Shown: piece after piece, positions 33,993 through 44,600 of the stretch
How positions within the stretch are numbered: the first letter of the stretch is position 1
Layout: every line of letters starts with the position of its first letter
Source: Acholeplasmataceae bacterium
GTDB taxonomy: Bacteria > Bacillota_I > Bacilli_A > ML615J-28 > CAG-313
Direction of reading: 5' to 3'
Length of the DNA stretch: 45,111 nucleotides
NCBI GenBank assembly: GCA_012838545.1
Contig: DUPC01000059.1
Location: forward strand, 1 to 45,111
The notes under the pieces: model-generated
Database searches by the model: none
Seen by the model: the letters and a program-made list of their open reading frames with translations, nothing else
Told to the model about the DNA's origin: nothing
Translations under genes and position numbers: made by a program

Positions 33993-36263
33993 ATGGTTAA
34001 AAAAGCAATAAAATATTATCAAGTAAACCCTTGGGCAATTATCGAAAAAGGCTTTGATCCCACAAGGTCCATGGCGAGCGAATCGATCTTTTCCCTTGCC
34101 AACGAATATATGGGAGTCAGAGGTTTTTTCGATGAAGGATACTCCGGCAATTCTTTAATCGGCACTTATTTCAACGGTTTGTATGAACTTCCGAATAAAC
34201 CCGGAAATGCCGGTTACAAAGGAATCAGCAAAAAAAGCCACTTCATGGTCAATTCCGTAAATTGTTTTGCAACCGAAATATATCTTAACAATCAATTGGT
34301 GGATTTGGCCAAAGGCGATTTTTCCGACTTTACCCGCACGCTGGATATGCGCAGCGGAGAATTGGTACGTAAATATAAATACCGCCAAAACGATAATTTA
34401 GTGGAAATTACCTTTAAACGCTTGTTGGACATGGTGAACTACACCAACGCTTATCAGGTAATCGAAATCAAAGTTTTGGAAGGCAAAATCGATTTATTGT
34501 TAAAATCCCATTTGGATTATGCTGTTAAGCACTTTGGCAGTTTAAAACCCTGGAAAATAATCAACTCAAGGGAAATACCCAAGGGTTTCAGAGTCCTTTC
34601 CCAAACCAAAAAATCGAAACAAAATTTATATACCGACGAAGAAATTATTGTCAATAGCGGTGCTTTGACAACCGTAACCGATAAAAAGCAAAATCTATCC
34701 AAACAAATAGTTTTAACATTAACCAAAGATTCCCGATTTGTCTTGGAAAAACGGTTAAGCCACTTGGCATTTCAGGGCGAATTTATTAATTGTTTTGAAG
34801 ATCGCCTCGAAGAAATTGTAAAGAAAAGAGTTGGTTACGAAGAAGCCTTAAAATCCAATAAGGCCTATTTCCAAAAGAAATGGGCGGAATGCGATATCGA
34901 AATTGAAGGGGACGAAGAAAACCTGCAAGGAATTCGTTTTTGCATCTTTAATCTGTTTCAGACATATCGCGGCATTTCTACGAATAACATTGGTGCCAAA
35001 GGATTAACCGGGGAAGCCTACAGCGGTCACGCCTTTTGGGATACCGAGACATATATCCTTCCTTTCTATTTGTTCAGCGATCCGCTGGTTGCGAAAAAGT
35101 TATTAATGTTTCGCTACCGAACCTTGCCTAATGCTATTTTGAGGGCTAAGGAATTGGATTGCCGCGGAGCCTGTTATCCGATAGCGACTCTTAACGGCGA
35201 TGAGGCTTGCGAATTATGGCAACATGCCTCGCTTCAATTTCAACCTTCGACCGGTGTGGCTTTTGCGATTTGGCACTATGTCCATTTGACGAAAGATTAT
35301 GATTTCCTTCTTCACTACGGTGCCCAGATGCTTGTGGAAATATCAAGGTTTTTGGCATCTCGGGGCGATTGGAATCCTGATGGAACAGGCTTTGGCTTTT
35401 ACGGTGTAATGGGGCCGGACGAGTTCCAAATGATGGTCCACAACAACACCTATACCAACTATATGGCCAAACGCACCTTTATTTACACCTATGAGGTATT
35501 AAAGTGGATGAGGGAAAACCATCCGCAGGAGTTCGAGAAACTTATGCAAAAATGTACGCTTTCGGAAAACGAAGTCGATGACTTTTTAACCAAAGCGCAA
35601 AAAATGATAATCCTATATGACGACAACACCTGTTTGTTTGAACAACACGACGGCTTTTTCAAGTTGCCGCATATCGATAAAAACACAATCTCGGTGGATG
35701 AATTTCCGCTTTACTCGCATTGGTCGTATGATCGCTTATACAGAAACGATCTCATCAAACAGCCCGATGTCCTTATGATGATGTTTCTTTATAATCAATC
35801 ATTTTCGCTAGAACAAAAACGGGCCAATTATGAGTTTTATGAACCGAAGACTATTCACGAATCCAGCTTATCGCCGTCAATTCACTCGATTCTGGCTATG
35901 GAACTAAATAAGTCCGATGAAGCTTTATCCTTCTTTAGCTTTGCGACCCGCTTGGACTTGGACGATTATAATCGCAATACCTCGGAAGGACTTCATGTTA
36001 CAAGCCTTTCTGCGGCTTGGCTCAATATTGTCTACGGTTTTGGCGGTTTAAGAAGTGACGGAAAACACTTAAAAATTGCGCCGAAACTTCCAAAAAACTG
36101 GGAAAGATTAAAATTCAAAATTCAATATCGCGACCGCACCATCGAAGTCGAAACCACAAAAACGGATTCCACCGTCAAAGTTTACGGCGACAGTCTCGAA
36201 CTGCAAATTTATGACCAATTGTATTTGGTCGATAAATTAATCAAAGTAAAAACTGGTGGCTGA
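33993..36263 (+). CDS. GH65 glycoside phosphorylase A
   Basis: 756 residues (ATG 33993; an in-frame GTG at 33984 is possible but is only 2 bases from the AAGGA). The GH65 layout is clear: N-terminal super-sandwich with Tyr-Met-Gly-Val-Arg-Gly-Phe-Phe-Asp-Glu-Gly, linker, an alpha/alpha barrel with Ala-Phe-Trp-Asp-Thr-Glu, the catalytic acid Glu477 in Met-Gly-Pro-Asp-Glu-Phe, and His-Glu-Ser-Ser-Leu-Ser near the phosphate site. It is cytoplasmic and phosphorolyses an alpha-glucoside with inversion to beta-glucose 1-phosphate. Family members differ in linkage (trehalose, kojibiose, nigerose, maltose, glucosylglycerol, glucosylrhamnose); I cannot fix the linkage by eye. It is distinct from its GH65 neighbour, which starts 1 base after its stop. 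Confidence 0.92.
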   Translation: MVKKAIKYYQVNPWAIIEKGFDPTRSMASESIFSLANEYMGVRGFFDEGYSGNSLIGTYFNGLYELPNKPGNAGYKGISKKSHFMVNSVNCFATEIYLNNQLVDLAKGDFSDFTRTLDMRSGELVRKYKYRQNDNLVEITFKRLLDMVNYTNAYQVIEIKVLEGKIDLLLKSHLDYAVKHFGSLKPWKIINSREIPKGFRVLSQTKKSKQNLYTDEEIIVNSGALTTVTDKKQNLSKQIVLTLTKDSRFVLEKRLSHLAFQGEFINCFEDRLEEIVKKRVGYEEALKSNKAYFQKKWAECDIEIEGDEENLQGIRFCIFNLFQTYRGISTNNIGAKGLTGEAYSGHAFWDTETYILPFYLFSDPLVAKKLLMFRYRTLPNAILRAKELDCRGACYPIATLNGDEACELWQHASLQFQPSTGVAFAIWHYVHLTKDYDFLLHYGAQMLVEISRFLASRGDWNPDGTGFGFYGVMGPDEFQMMVHNNTYTNYMAKRTFIYTYEVLKWMRENHPQEFEKLMQKCTLSENEVDDFLTKAQKMIILYDDNTCLFEQHDGFFKLPHIDKNTISVDEFPLYSHWSYDRLYRNDLIKQPDVLMMMFLYNQSFSLEQKRANYEFYEPKTIHESSLSPSIHSILAMELNKSDEALSFFSFATRLDLDDYNRNTSEGLHVTSLSAAWLNIVYGFGGLRSDGKHLKIAPKLPKNWERLKFKIQYRDRTIEVETTKTDSTVKVYGDSLELQIYDQLYLVDKLIKVKTGG

Positions 36264-36264
36264 G

Positions 36265-38430
36265 ATGATTGTCAAAACCGAATATTTCAGTCAGGCGGAT
36301 ATTGAAAAAAACGGTAATAAGTTTATAATCGGCAACGGTTATTTGGGTTATCGCGGAACGCTTGAGGAATTTCGTAAAACGGAACTCGTGGCATTGAACA
36401 TGCCCGGTGTTTACGATACTTTGCCAGGCAAGTGGACCGATTCCGTTAATGCCCCCAATCCCTTTTATACTTATTTGGAGATTTTGGGTTGCGAGGGTAA
36501 AAAGGAAACTGAAATCCTTCATCCTTTAAAATCAAAAATAGTCAGCCACAAGCAAGGGATTATCTTGGACGAAGCCCTACATTTTCGCGAAACGGTTTTT
36601 CAAACCTCACAAGGCAATTTAACTGTTTCTTCAAAGCGCTTTGTCAGTTCAGCTTATTATCCGATTCTGGGTATGGAAATGAATATTACCCCGAAAAACC
36701 CGATGGAAATTGTGATAAACACCGGAATCGATAAAGAGGTTTGGGACCAATTCGGTCCGCATTTGGAAAGTGGGGAAGCAAGCGTCCAAAATGATGTCTT
36801 AATATATGTTTGCCGAACAAAAGAGAAAGGATTAAATTTAACGGTTCAAGAAAAAATTGCTTATTCTCCTTATTATGAAACCTATGAAAACATCGAAAAT
36901 TTCCCCGATAAATTAATGCGTATAATCAAAGTGCGCTTAAAAAGGGGAGAAACTTTTAAGTTTACCAAACTTGCTTGTATTACTCTTAATCAGGCAGTAG
37001 AGGAAAGTCTTTGGGGTTTAAGATATCAAAAACATTATTTGATGCATCGCAATTGTTTCAGGGAACGGTTCAATAGTGCAAACATTCAAGTTGAAGGCGA
37101 CGGCCTTGCTCAACTCGGCATCAGTTACAGCATTTATCACTTATTAATTTTGGCTCCACATCACAAAAAAAGCGCATCCATCCCCGCAAGAGGTTTATCC
37201 GGCCAAGTCTACAAGGGAGCGGTCTTTTGGGATACGGAAATCTTTATGTTTCCTTTCTTCGTCTTAACCGCACCGGAAGTTGCCAAAACCTTGCTTAGGT
37301 ATCGAATCGATTCCTTGCCCAAAGCTATTCAAAAAGCACAGGAATTTGGCTTTTCGGGAGCATATTACCCTTGGGAATCGATTGAGGACGGAGTCGATGC
37401 TTGTTCCCTCTTTAACGTTACGGATGTCTTTACGAACCGTCCTATCCGCACTTATTTCAAAGATAAACAAATTCATATTAGCAGTGCCATAGTTTACGCA
37501 CTTGACCGATACTTTAAATATACCGGCGATTTTTCCTTCTTAACGGAAGATACAATGCAAGTCTTTTATGAGGTTGCGCTATTCTATTATTCGCGTATTT
37601 ACAACAGCCAGTGGCAAGACAGATATATTTTGACCGATGTAACCGGTCCCGACGAATACCATGAGCGCGTTGACAACAACGCATACACCAATTATATGGC
37701 GCATTTTAGTTTTGAAGTTTTTCTTAAGTATTATGGACTTTTTTGGTCAATTAACCAAAAAAGCATAATTCGGATGGAAGATTTGAAGAGTAAATTATCC
37801 CAAGTATTGGCAAAGCTTTATTTGCCGAAACCAAATAAAAACAATTTGATTGAGCAGTTTGACGGTTACTTCGCATTAGAAGATATTTCGATAGAGGAAT
37901 TAAAAAAACGCCAGCTGCATCCAAATGAATATTTGGGCGGAGCTTGGGGGCTTGCGAGCAGCACCCAATTAATCAAACAGGCTGACGTCCTGACAATGTT
38001 ATGGCATTTTAAAGAACAGTTTTCTTTAGACGTCTTAAAAGCAAACTATGAATATTATTCGCCCCGCACTCTCCATACTTCCAGTTTAAGCGCCTGCATG
38101 TACGGTCTTGTCGCTTCCTTGATCGGCAAACTTGACGATAGCTATCGTTTCTTCTTGGATAGCGCTTTAATCGATTACGAAGGAAAAGGCGGAAAGTATG
38201 CCGGAGGAATCTATATTGGCGGAACTCATCCCGCTTCCAGCGGCGGAGCATATATGTTAATGGTTTTGGGGTTTGCGGGGGTGAGGTTTGAAGGCGGTAA
38301 AATAACTGTTAAACCCAATCTTCCGCCCCCAATCAAAGGATTGAAATTTACCGTCAATTATCTCGGAAAACTTTATCAAATCGAGATAAAGGGTAGCACA
38401 GGAAGCGTAACGGGGGTAGAGTCCATGTGA
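36265..38430 (+). CDS. GH65 glycoside phosphorylase B
   Basis: 721 residues (ATG 36265; GTG 36256 in frame overlaps the previous gene). Tyr-Leu-Gly-Tyr-Arg-Gly-Thr-Leu-Glu-Glu-Phe opens the N-terminal domain; the barrel has Val-Phe-Trp-Asp-Thr-Glu, the catalytic acid Glu464 in Thr-Gly-Pro-Asp-Glu-Tyr-His-Glu, and His-Thr-Ser-Ser-Leu-Ser for phosphate. Its Asp-Glu-Tyr-His-Glu-Arg-Val-Asp-Asn-Asn is the canonical GH65 form, while enzyme A has Asp-Glu-Phe-Gln-Met. The early Pro-Gly-Val-Tyr-Asp-Thr-Leu-Pro stretch reminds me of nigerose/glucosylrhamnose-type phosphorylases, but this is a weak guess. Two GH65 enzymes side by side imply a substrate with two kinds of alpha linkage, or a branched one. 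Its stop overlaps the pgmB start by 3 bases. Confidence 0.92.
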   Translation: MIVKTEYFSQADIEKNGNKFIIGNGYLGYRGTLEEFRKTELVALNMPGVYDTLPGKWTDSVNAPNPFYTYLEILGCEGKKETEILHPLKSKIVSHKQGIILDEALHFRETVFQTSQGNLTVSSKRFVSSAYYPILGMEMNITPKNPMEIVINTGIDKEVWDQFGPHLESGEASVQNDVLIYVCRTKEKGLNLTVQEKIAYSPYYETYENIENFPDKLMRIIKVRLKRGETFKFTKLACITLNQAVEESLWGLRYQKHYLMHRNCFRERFNSANIQVEGDGLAQLGISYSIYHLLILAPHHKKSASIPARGLSGQVYKGAVFWDTEIFMFPFFVLTAPEVAKTLLRYRIDSLPKAIQKAQEFGFSGAYYPWESIEDGVDACSLFNVTDVFTNRPIRTYFKDKQIHISSAIVYALDRYFKYTGDFSFLTEDTMQVFYEVALFYYSRIYNSQWQDRYILTDVTGPDEYHERVDNNAYTNYMAHFSFEVFLKYYGLFWSINQKSIIRMEDLKSKLSQVLAKLYLPKPNKNNLIEQFDGYFALEDISIEELKKRQLHPNEYLGGAWGLASSTQLIKQADVLTMLWHFKEQFSLDVLKANYEYYSPRTLHTSSLSACMYGLVASLIGKLDDSYRFFLDSALIDYEGKGGKYAGGIYIGGTHPASSGGAYMLMVLGFAGVRFEGGKITVKPNLPPPIKGLKFTVNYLGKLYQIEIKGSTGSVTGVESM

Positions 38431-39113
38431 TTAAGTTAGTAATCTTTGATTTGGACGGCGTAATTGTTTCCACCGACGAACTCCATTATCAAGCTTGGAA
38501 AAGGATTGCGGAACAAGAAACAATCCCCTTTGACCGAAATATCAACAATCGTTTAAGGGGAGTAAGCCGAAAAGAAAGTTTGGAAATCATCTTAAGTTAT
38601 TCCCCAAAACAATATACAAAAAACCAAAAAGAAGTTTTGATGGAACAAAAAAATGCTTATTATGTGTCTTCCTTGAAGGATCTAACTTCACAAGACATTC
38701 TTCCGGGAGTAACCGAAGTTTTAAAAGAATTAAAGCAGCGCAAGATTAAAGTATCAATTGCTTCATCAAGCAAAAACGCGCGTCTTATTTTAAAGCAAAT
38801 CGGTTTATTGGATGTATTTGACAGTATCGTTGACGGCAACATGATTACTCATTCCAAACCCCATCCCGAGGTGTTTCAACAAGCTGCCCAAGCATTAAAG
38901 GTGCCTTGCGAAAACGCACTTGTGGTGGAAGATGCCAGAAGCGGCATTGACGGTGCGCTTAAGGCAAACATGCTTGCGATTGGAATCGGGGACGCCGCTC
39001 GGTATGATAAATGTCATTTTAAAATTCTAGCTTTAAATGAATTGATTCCAATATTAGAAAAAATTTCTGTTAAGCAATGCTCTCGGCATTCGCTTAAGAA
39101 AGGAGAATTATGA
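38427..39113 (+). CDS. pgmB: Beta-phosphoglucomutase
   Basis: 228 residues, HAD superfamily. The nucleophile Asp8 and acid/base Asp10 lie in Phe-Asp-Leu-Asp-Gly-Val, motif II Ser is in Ile-Ala-Ser-Ser-Ser-Lys-Asn, and the late Val-Glu-Asp-Ala-Arg-Ser-Gly-Ile gives the magnesium-binding acids. The cap has Arg-Leu-Arg-Gly-Val-Ser-Arg, typical of beta-PGM. It turns the beta-glucose 1-phosphate from the two GH65 enzymes into glucose 6-phosphate. GTG start at 38427 overlapping the GH65 stop (GTGA); ribosome site is GGGGGT, weak, so it depends on coupling. Its own stop overlaps the next ATG (ATGA). Confidence 0.95.
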   Translation: MIKLVIFDLDGVIVSTDELHYQAWKRIAEQETIPFDRNINNRLRGVSRKESLEIILSYSPKQYTKNQKEVLMEQKNAYYVSSLKDLTSQDILPGVTEVLKELKQRKIKVSIASSSKNARLILKQIGLLDVFDSIVDGNMITHSKPHPEVFQQAAQALKVPCENALVVEDARSGIDGALKANMLAIGIGDAARYDKCHFKILALNELIPILEKISVKQCSRHSLKKGEL

Positions 39114-41668
39114 GAAAAACACTATTATTGTTTATTTCGGTTGTTCTCATCTTTTCGCTTTTTAAATGCAAAGACGAGCCCAATCCGCCGGATAACGAAG
39201 ATTCGATCGTAACTCCGATTGTCGAAACCAAAAAAACGGTTAATACCACCAAGGTCGTAACCTACGAGGGTCCCAGCATCTTGGAGTCGTCAAGTCTTGC
39301 CCAAGTTTGGGTTAACGATACGGAACTCTTCGTCTACGAAACAAACGTAAACCACGGCAGGGTATTTACCTTCAGTCAACAAAACATTAAAAAGGTGCCT
39401 GTTGCTATCTTCGATTTCGAAGGTAAAGTTACTGTAAAAGTAAAAATTCCGGAAGCAGAACTGACAAGCGCAAAAGTAACGCCGGAAAGCTATAACATCA
39501 CCCCAACCATTAACGGCGACACCATAAGTTTTGTCTTGGAATATCCGACGAGTTACACTTTGGAATACAATGGACAAACAACCAATGTGGTGCACATTTT
39601 CGCCAATCCTCTTGAGGAAAACACACCTGACCCCGCCAATATCCCAAATGATATGATTTATATCGGTCCGGGCGTATATAAATCCGACGCTATTCCGGTA
39701 ACAAGCGGAAAGACGGTTTATATTGCGGGAGGGGCGGTTGTTTATGGAAATATCCGAGCATCGCATGTGGAAAATGTCACGATTCGCGGTCGGGGAATTA
39801 TCTCGGGCGATATCTATCCCAGAACCAAGGCCAGCGAATTTACGATTCCGTTTGAAATCAGACATTCCAAAAACGTCACATTGGAAGGCCTAACTTTCCT
39901 CGATTCCGCTGGTTGGACCATCAATGCTTATTTTTTGGACGGTTTGGAAATCAACAATATCAAAATCGTAACCGCCCGCGCTAACGGTGACGGTATCTCC
40001 TTGCAATCGTGCCAAAACGTTTTGGTCAAACACAGTTTTGTTCGCAGTTGGGACGACGCTTTGGTTGTCAAAAACTATGACCGGGGAGTTACGGAAAACA
40101 TTCGCTTTGAAAACATTACGATTTGGAACGATTTGGCTCAAAGCATGGAAATCGGTTATGAGGCTTATGGCGATTATATAAAAAACGTTGTTTTCAATAA
40201 TATCACGATTTTGCATAACTTCCATAAACCCGCAATGAGCATTCATAATGCGGATGACGCACATGTTTCCGACATCATCTTTAACAACATTACGATTGAA
40301 GATGCGCAAATGAACGGCGACAACCAAAAGGAAAACTATGACGATTTTCTGATTGAACTAAATATTTTATATAACTTGGAATGGACCAAGAGCGGTCAAA
40401 AACGCGGTTTGATTGACAATGTTACTTTCAACAACATCGTCGTGAAAAACGGAAAAGCTGACCTTAATACCAGAATAAACGGCTTTGACGCCAATCATCG
40501 CATAACCAATGTCAAATTTAACAACATTCAGTATTTAGATAAACAAGTGAAATCTGCCACTGACCTAAACGTTTCAAGCAACAATTTTACTTCAGAAATC
40601 AGTTATAACTTTACGAAGAATCCTACCGGAAGCGAAGTATACCATGCTTATAATCTGGATTTGAAAGATACGAAAGTCCAAATCATCAATAAGCCGAATG
40701 TCAATCAAGTGGGTGTCATGGTTCCGGAGTTTTCCATCGGCGAACTCACCAAAGCTTATATGGGTGTTAAAGTTTCCGGGGAATTCACTATCACCGCTAC
40801 TCACGGTACTTCGACCGCTGTGTGGGACGATGGCAGCGGGGATTATTCAAAAGAAGGTTATCCGGTTGCCAATTTGTTAAACGAAAACAATAGTTCGGCT
40901 TGGCAAGCCCAACCTTGGACCGGAGTCGATGGCGAATACGCTTCAATCAATATTACCTTTGATGAAAGTAAAACCATCGGAACGATTCGTCTTTACGGCG
41001 ATACCGAATCCATGTTCTTCTTAACGCAAAACATTGCCATTTACGGTATTCGTTCCTCCAGCACAAGCGGAAACTTCTTAAAATTAACCAATTCAGACAA
41101 TTACCACTTTACCCCGGCTAGCGGAAATTATGTAGATATCAAGATTAATCCGGTTGAACTGACCGCTGTTCAAATCCGGATTTATAACAAAAAGTCTTTG
41201 GCCAGTCCTACCGAAGCATTTTTAAATCAAATTGAATTTTATCCGGCCAGTCTAAGTTTCGGCAAAGCGGTTAGCGGTACAGCTCATGAAGATGTTTATG
41301 TCATTAACAATTTGGTGGACGGCATACCAGCAACATACTATGAAGCCAAAAAAGGTACGCTTCCTGCCACCATTACCATTGATTTTGGCGCTGACTACAA
41401 CATCAAATACATCAATCTCTTCTTGCCGCCGTTAATGCAATGGGAAGCCCGTACGCAAGTTATTGATTTCTTGGTCAGCAGCGACGGACAAAACTTTACC
41501 GAAATCATTCACCAAATGAGTTGTCGATTTAATCCTGCAACCGGCAATGTTGTCGAAATCATTCTCGATACGCCGGTCAATTGTCGATACTTACGTCTTA
41601 ATGTTGTTTCAAACACATCTAGCGGAGGAGAAAGCGCTCAGCTATCCGAAATTAGTGTGTATGAATAA
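39110..41668 (+). CDS. Exported beta-helix glycoside hydrolase (GH28-like fold) with two F5/8-type-C-like modules
   Basis: 852 residues. The N-terminal hydrophobic segment ends Leu-Phe-Lys-Cys20, a lipoprotein-like site with an unusual Lys before Cys. A small beta domain (about 40-165) precedes a right-handed beta-helix (about 175-500) with many Asn-Ile-Thr-Ile and Asn-Asn-Ile ladder turns. Asn-Gly-Asp294-Gly-Ile and Trp-Asp315-Asp316-Ala give three acidic residues spaced 21 and 1 apart, as in GH28 enzymes, but the GH28 Gly-His-Gly is absent and Gln-Ser-Met-Glu-Ile-Gly-Tyr stands near that place. GH49 dextranase and GH87 alpha-1,3-glucanase share the fold. Two F5/8-type-C (CBM32-like) modules follow (about 570-710 and 715-852). 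In the operon of alpha-glucoside phosphorylases, an alpha-glucan-cutting role is attractive but unproven. AAAGGAG precedes the ATG. Confidence 0.82.
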   Translation: MRKTLLLFISVVLIFSLFKCKDEPNPPDNEDSIVTPIVETKKTVNTTKVVTYEGPSILESSSLAQVWVNDTELFVYETNVNHGRVFTFSQQNIKKVPVAIFDFEGKVTVKVKIPEAELTSAKVTPESYNITPTINGDTISFVLEYPTSYTLEYNGQTTNVVHIFANPLEENTPDPANIPNDMIYIGPGVYKSDAIPVTSGKTVYIAGGAVVYGNIRASHVENVTIRGRGIISGDIYPRTKASEFTIPFEIRHSKNVTLEGLTFLDSAGWTINAYFLDGLEINNIKIVTARANGDGISLQSCQNVLVKHSFVRSWDDALVVKNYDRGVTENIRFENITIWNDLAQSMEIGYEAYGDYIKNVVFNNITILHNFHKPAMSIHNADDAHVSDIIFNNITIEDAQMNGDNQKENYDDFLIELNILYNLEWTKSGQKRGLIDNVTFNNIVVKNGKADLNTRINGFDANHRITNVKFNNIQYLDKQVKSATDLNVSSNNFTSEISYNFTKNPTGSEVYHAYNLDLKDTKVQIINKPNVNQVGVMVPEFSIGELTKAYMGVKVSGEFTITATHGTSTAVWDDGSGDYSKEGYPVANLLNENNSSAWQAQPWTGVDGEYASINITFDESKTIGTIRLYGDTESMFFLTQNIAIYGIRSSSTSGNFLKLTNSDNYHFTPASGNYVDIKINPVELTAVQIRIYNKKSLASPTEAFLNQIEFYPASLSFGKAVSGTAHEDVYVINNLVDGIPATYYEAKKGTLPATITIDFGADYNIKYINLFLPPLMQWEARTQVIDFLVSSDGQNFTEIIHQMSCRFNPATGNVVEIILDTPVNCRYLRLNVVSNTSSGGESAQLSEISVYE

Positions 41669-41695
41669 AAAATTAAAAAAAGGAGAATGGAGAAA

Positions 41696-44600
41696 ATGAA
41701 AAAAACCTTACTAACTTTTCTACTATTAATGGTAGGTTTTTTTGCAACGGGTTTAAGGGTTCAAGCTTCAGACATCAAGGTTGCGCCTGTTCGCAATGAA
41801 ACAGAATATCTCGGTCGCGAATACAATCCCGACTTTGATAAATTATTTGATGATTTTACCCGCAGTTCATTAACCGATGTGACGGGAACAGGTTTATGGT
41901 GGGCGTACAACGAAACCGATGAAGTTACCGGCGCACGTTTCACCGAAAGACCAAATTATCTTCATGTCAATTATCAAGGCGATTCGGGCAGCAGACTCGA
42001 CAATCCAATTTACAAAGCTGCCTCCGCCGCAAACACCGAAGGGGCTTATCCGTATTTGGTGTTTGTCATGAGAGGTTCCAATGGGGCATCAATTGAGGAT
42101 TTAACTTTATTGTTCCGTTATGACGACAATCATAACGACATCCCGGTGCCTTTTACAGAACTGGTTGACCCGGATGGCGGATTATTGCCGGAATTAACCG
42201 AAAACTATCAAGTTTACATTATTGATATTTTGAATTCGCTTGATGGAAAAGAATACACGGGTGAAGGCGAAACAGCGATTCCCGCGGGAAGCGAAATGGT
42301 TGGTTTCCACTTAGTATCCGCTTCGGAATCCGTGGGCACCATCGATATTAAAGAAGTGTATTATTCCAAGTTGGTCAATACCATGGGATACGAAGAAGGC
42401 GTCAACAACTCGCTTCTTGACAAATTCGATCGGGTTGACCCTAATACCGGAAACAAAAACGTTTATTGGTGCGGTTCCACGGGTCGCATTATCGGCCAAC
42501 ACCTCTTGCTTGACGGATCCGAAGGCCTTGCCCATTACCGCGCGGCGGGATATGAGGCAGGAAACCCAGCCGGCACTTTTGAAAACTTTGTGCTTCGCGT
42601 CCGGGGCGAAACAGGGCTAGAAGACGTCATGATTGCCCCATTCTATGTAACCGATGAAGGCGAAGTTTGGGGTGAAGCCAAAGCTTTATCTGCTTTGGTT
42701 GGTCCGGATGACGAAGTTGTTCCAAGCCTTTCAACTAATTTCCAAAATCTTGTTATCAACTTTGAAAAGAACGGTTGGGACAAAAACATCAACGGTTTCA
42801 AATTTGAAACAACGGACGAAGTGGTATATATTGATGCGGTATACTTTACCAACATGGAATATAATGCCGGGTCCATCAGAACCGAATATCCGAAACTAAA
42901 CAAACAGGATATCATTATTTTCGATAACTTTAAACGCGAAGCGGTCGGGGCAACTTCTGCATACGATGGCAACAACCCGGTAGCTTTGGCATATGGATTT
43001 GAATTTATCATTTCGTATACGGGGATTGAACGGTTGTCGATTGTCGATGACAATTTAGTCTTTGACTGCACCGAAAATGATGCCCACATTCAATATACCG
43101 CGGTATCCGTTCAAAGAAGCAATGACGGAACTTACCCAAATGTTGTCATCAAATATAAAACAAGCGATGGCGGATCGATTGCCAATTTCCGGATGCAAAC
43201 CATTGGTCCGGAAGACACTCTTAGCGAAGTCGTATGGGCTAACGGCGGCTTAAAGAGCGGTTCCGGTCTTGCAACAGCCACCGAAAACCAAGACAAATAC
43301 CCGTATGTTACAAAAGACGGTTATAATTATTTGATTGTTGACCTTGCTCATAGTGGTCTTGGAACCGATCCACAAGGCTTCCACTTATTCTATAGCGGGG
43401 AAGGAAAACTGTGGATTGACGATATCTTCTTTGCGAAAGAACACAAAGACGTTTTGGATGAAGAAAGCAAGATTGTGTTTGATGATGCAGAGCGGGACGA
43501 AGCATTCCCGTCCGACCCAGAAACCATCAACAAATGGTGGTTGGGGGGCGAAGGCGTAACCATCGAAGACGGAGCGCTTGTCTTTGATTTTGCCAACGGC
43601 GAACACGTGTACTACCAAGGAGCAGGAAAACCGGGCTTTAACAATAAAGACAATCCTCGTCAATACTTGTTGCTTAGAATGAAAGGCGAAGAAGGCACCG
43701 ATTTCAATACCTTTAGAATCGAAACGATTTCCCCTGACGGTGGACCGCTCTTTTTTAATGCCAGCACAGCCGTTCTCATGGACGGAAGTACGTTGAAAAC
43801 CGAAGACTTAACAACCGAATACCAAACCTTTGTAATCGATATTGTCAAATCCGGCTTACCAGCCGATTTTGAAGGGATCAGATTGATTGCGGGTGATTGG
43901 GGAAGCGGTAAAATATATGTCGACGAAATCAGTTTCATTGATAAAGTATCCGAACCATTGTTAAAAGAAGGCGAATATATCCTTTTCGATGATGCTGAGC
44001 GCGACGAAGCATTCCCAGCCAATCCTGAATCAATCAACAAATGGTGGTTGGGGGGCGAAGGCGTAACCGTCGAAGACGGAGCACTTGTCTTTGATTTCTC
44101 CAACAGCGAACACGTTTATTATCAAGGTGCTGGAAAACCAGGCTTCAACAACAAAGATTCCGCTTACGAATACTTAATTTTAAGAATGAAAGGTGCGGAA
44201 GGAACCGACTTCAATACCCTTAGAATCGAATCGATTTCTACCGACGGCGGACCATTATTCTTTAATGCGGGCGGAGTAGTTTTGGCGGACGGCAGCATTT
44301 TGACAACCAATGCTTTAACTACCGAATATCAAACCTTCATCATCGATTTGGCGGCTTCCGGTTTGCCACGCGACATGGAAGGAATCAGATTGATTGCGGG
44401 TGATTGGGGTAGCGGAAAAATCTATGTCGACGAGATTGCGTTTGCGGGGGCAAACAGTTCGTTGAAAGCTATTGAAGCTCTTCTTGAAAGTTCGGTAGTT
44501 CCAGAAAAATTGTCGACTCCAACCGATTTAACGGCTGAATATGCCAATGAACAATTGACTGTAAGCTGGACAAACGTTGAAGGCGCAACTTCTTATACCG

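Noticed and set aside
39110-41668. Naming the beta-helix enzyme polygalacturonase
   Set aside because: The Gly-His-Gly motif of GH28 is missing and no uronate metabolism gene is nearby.
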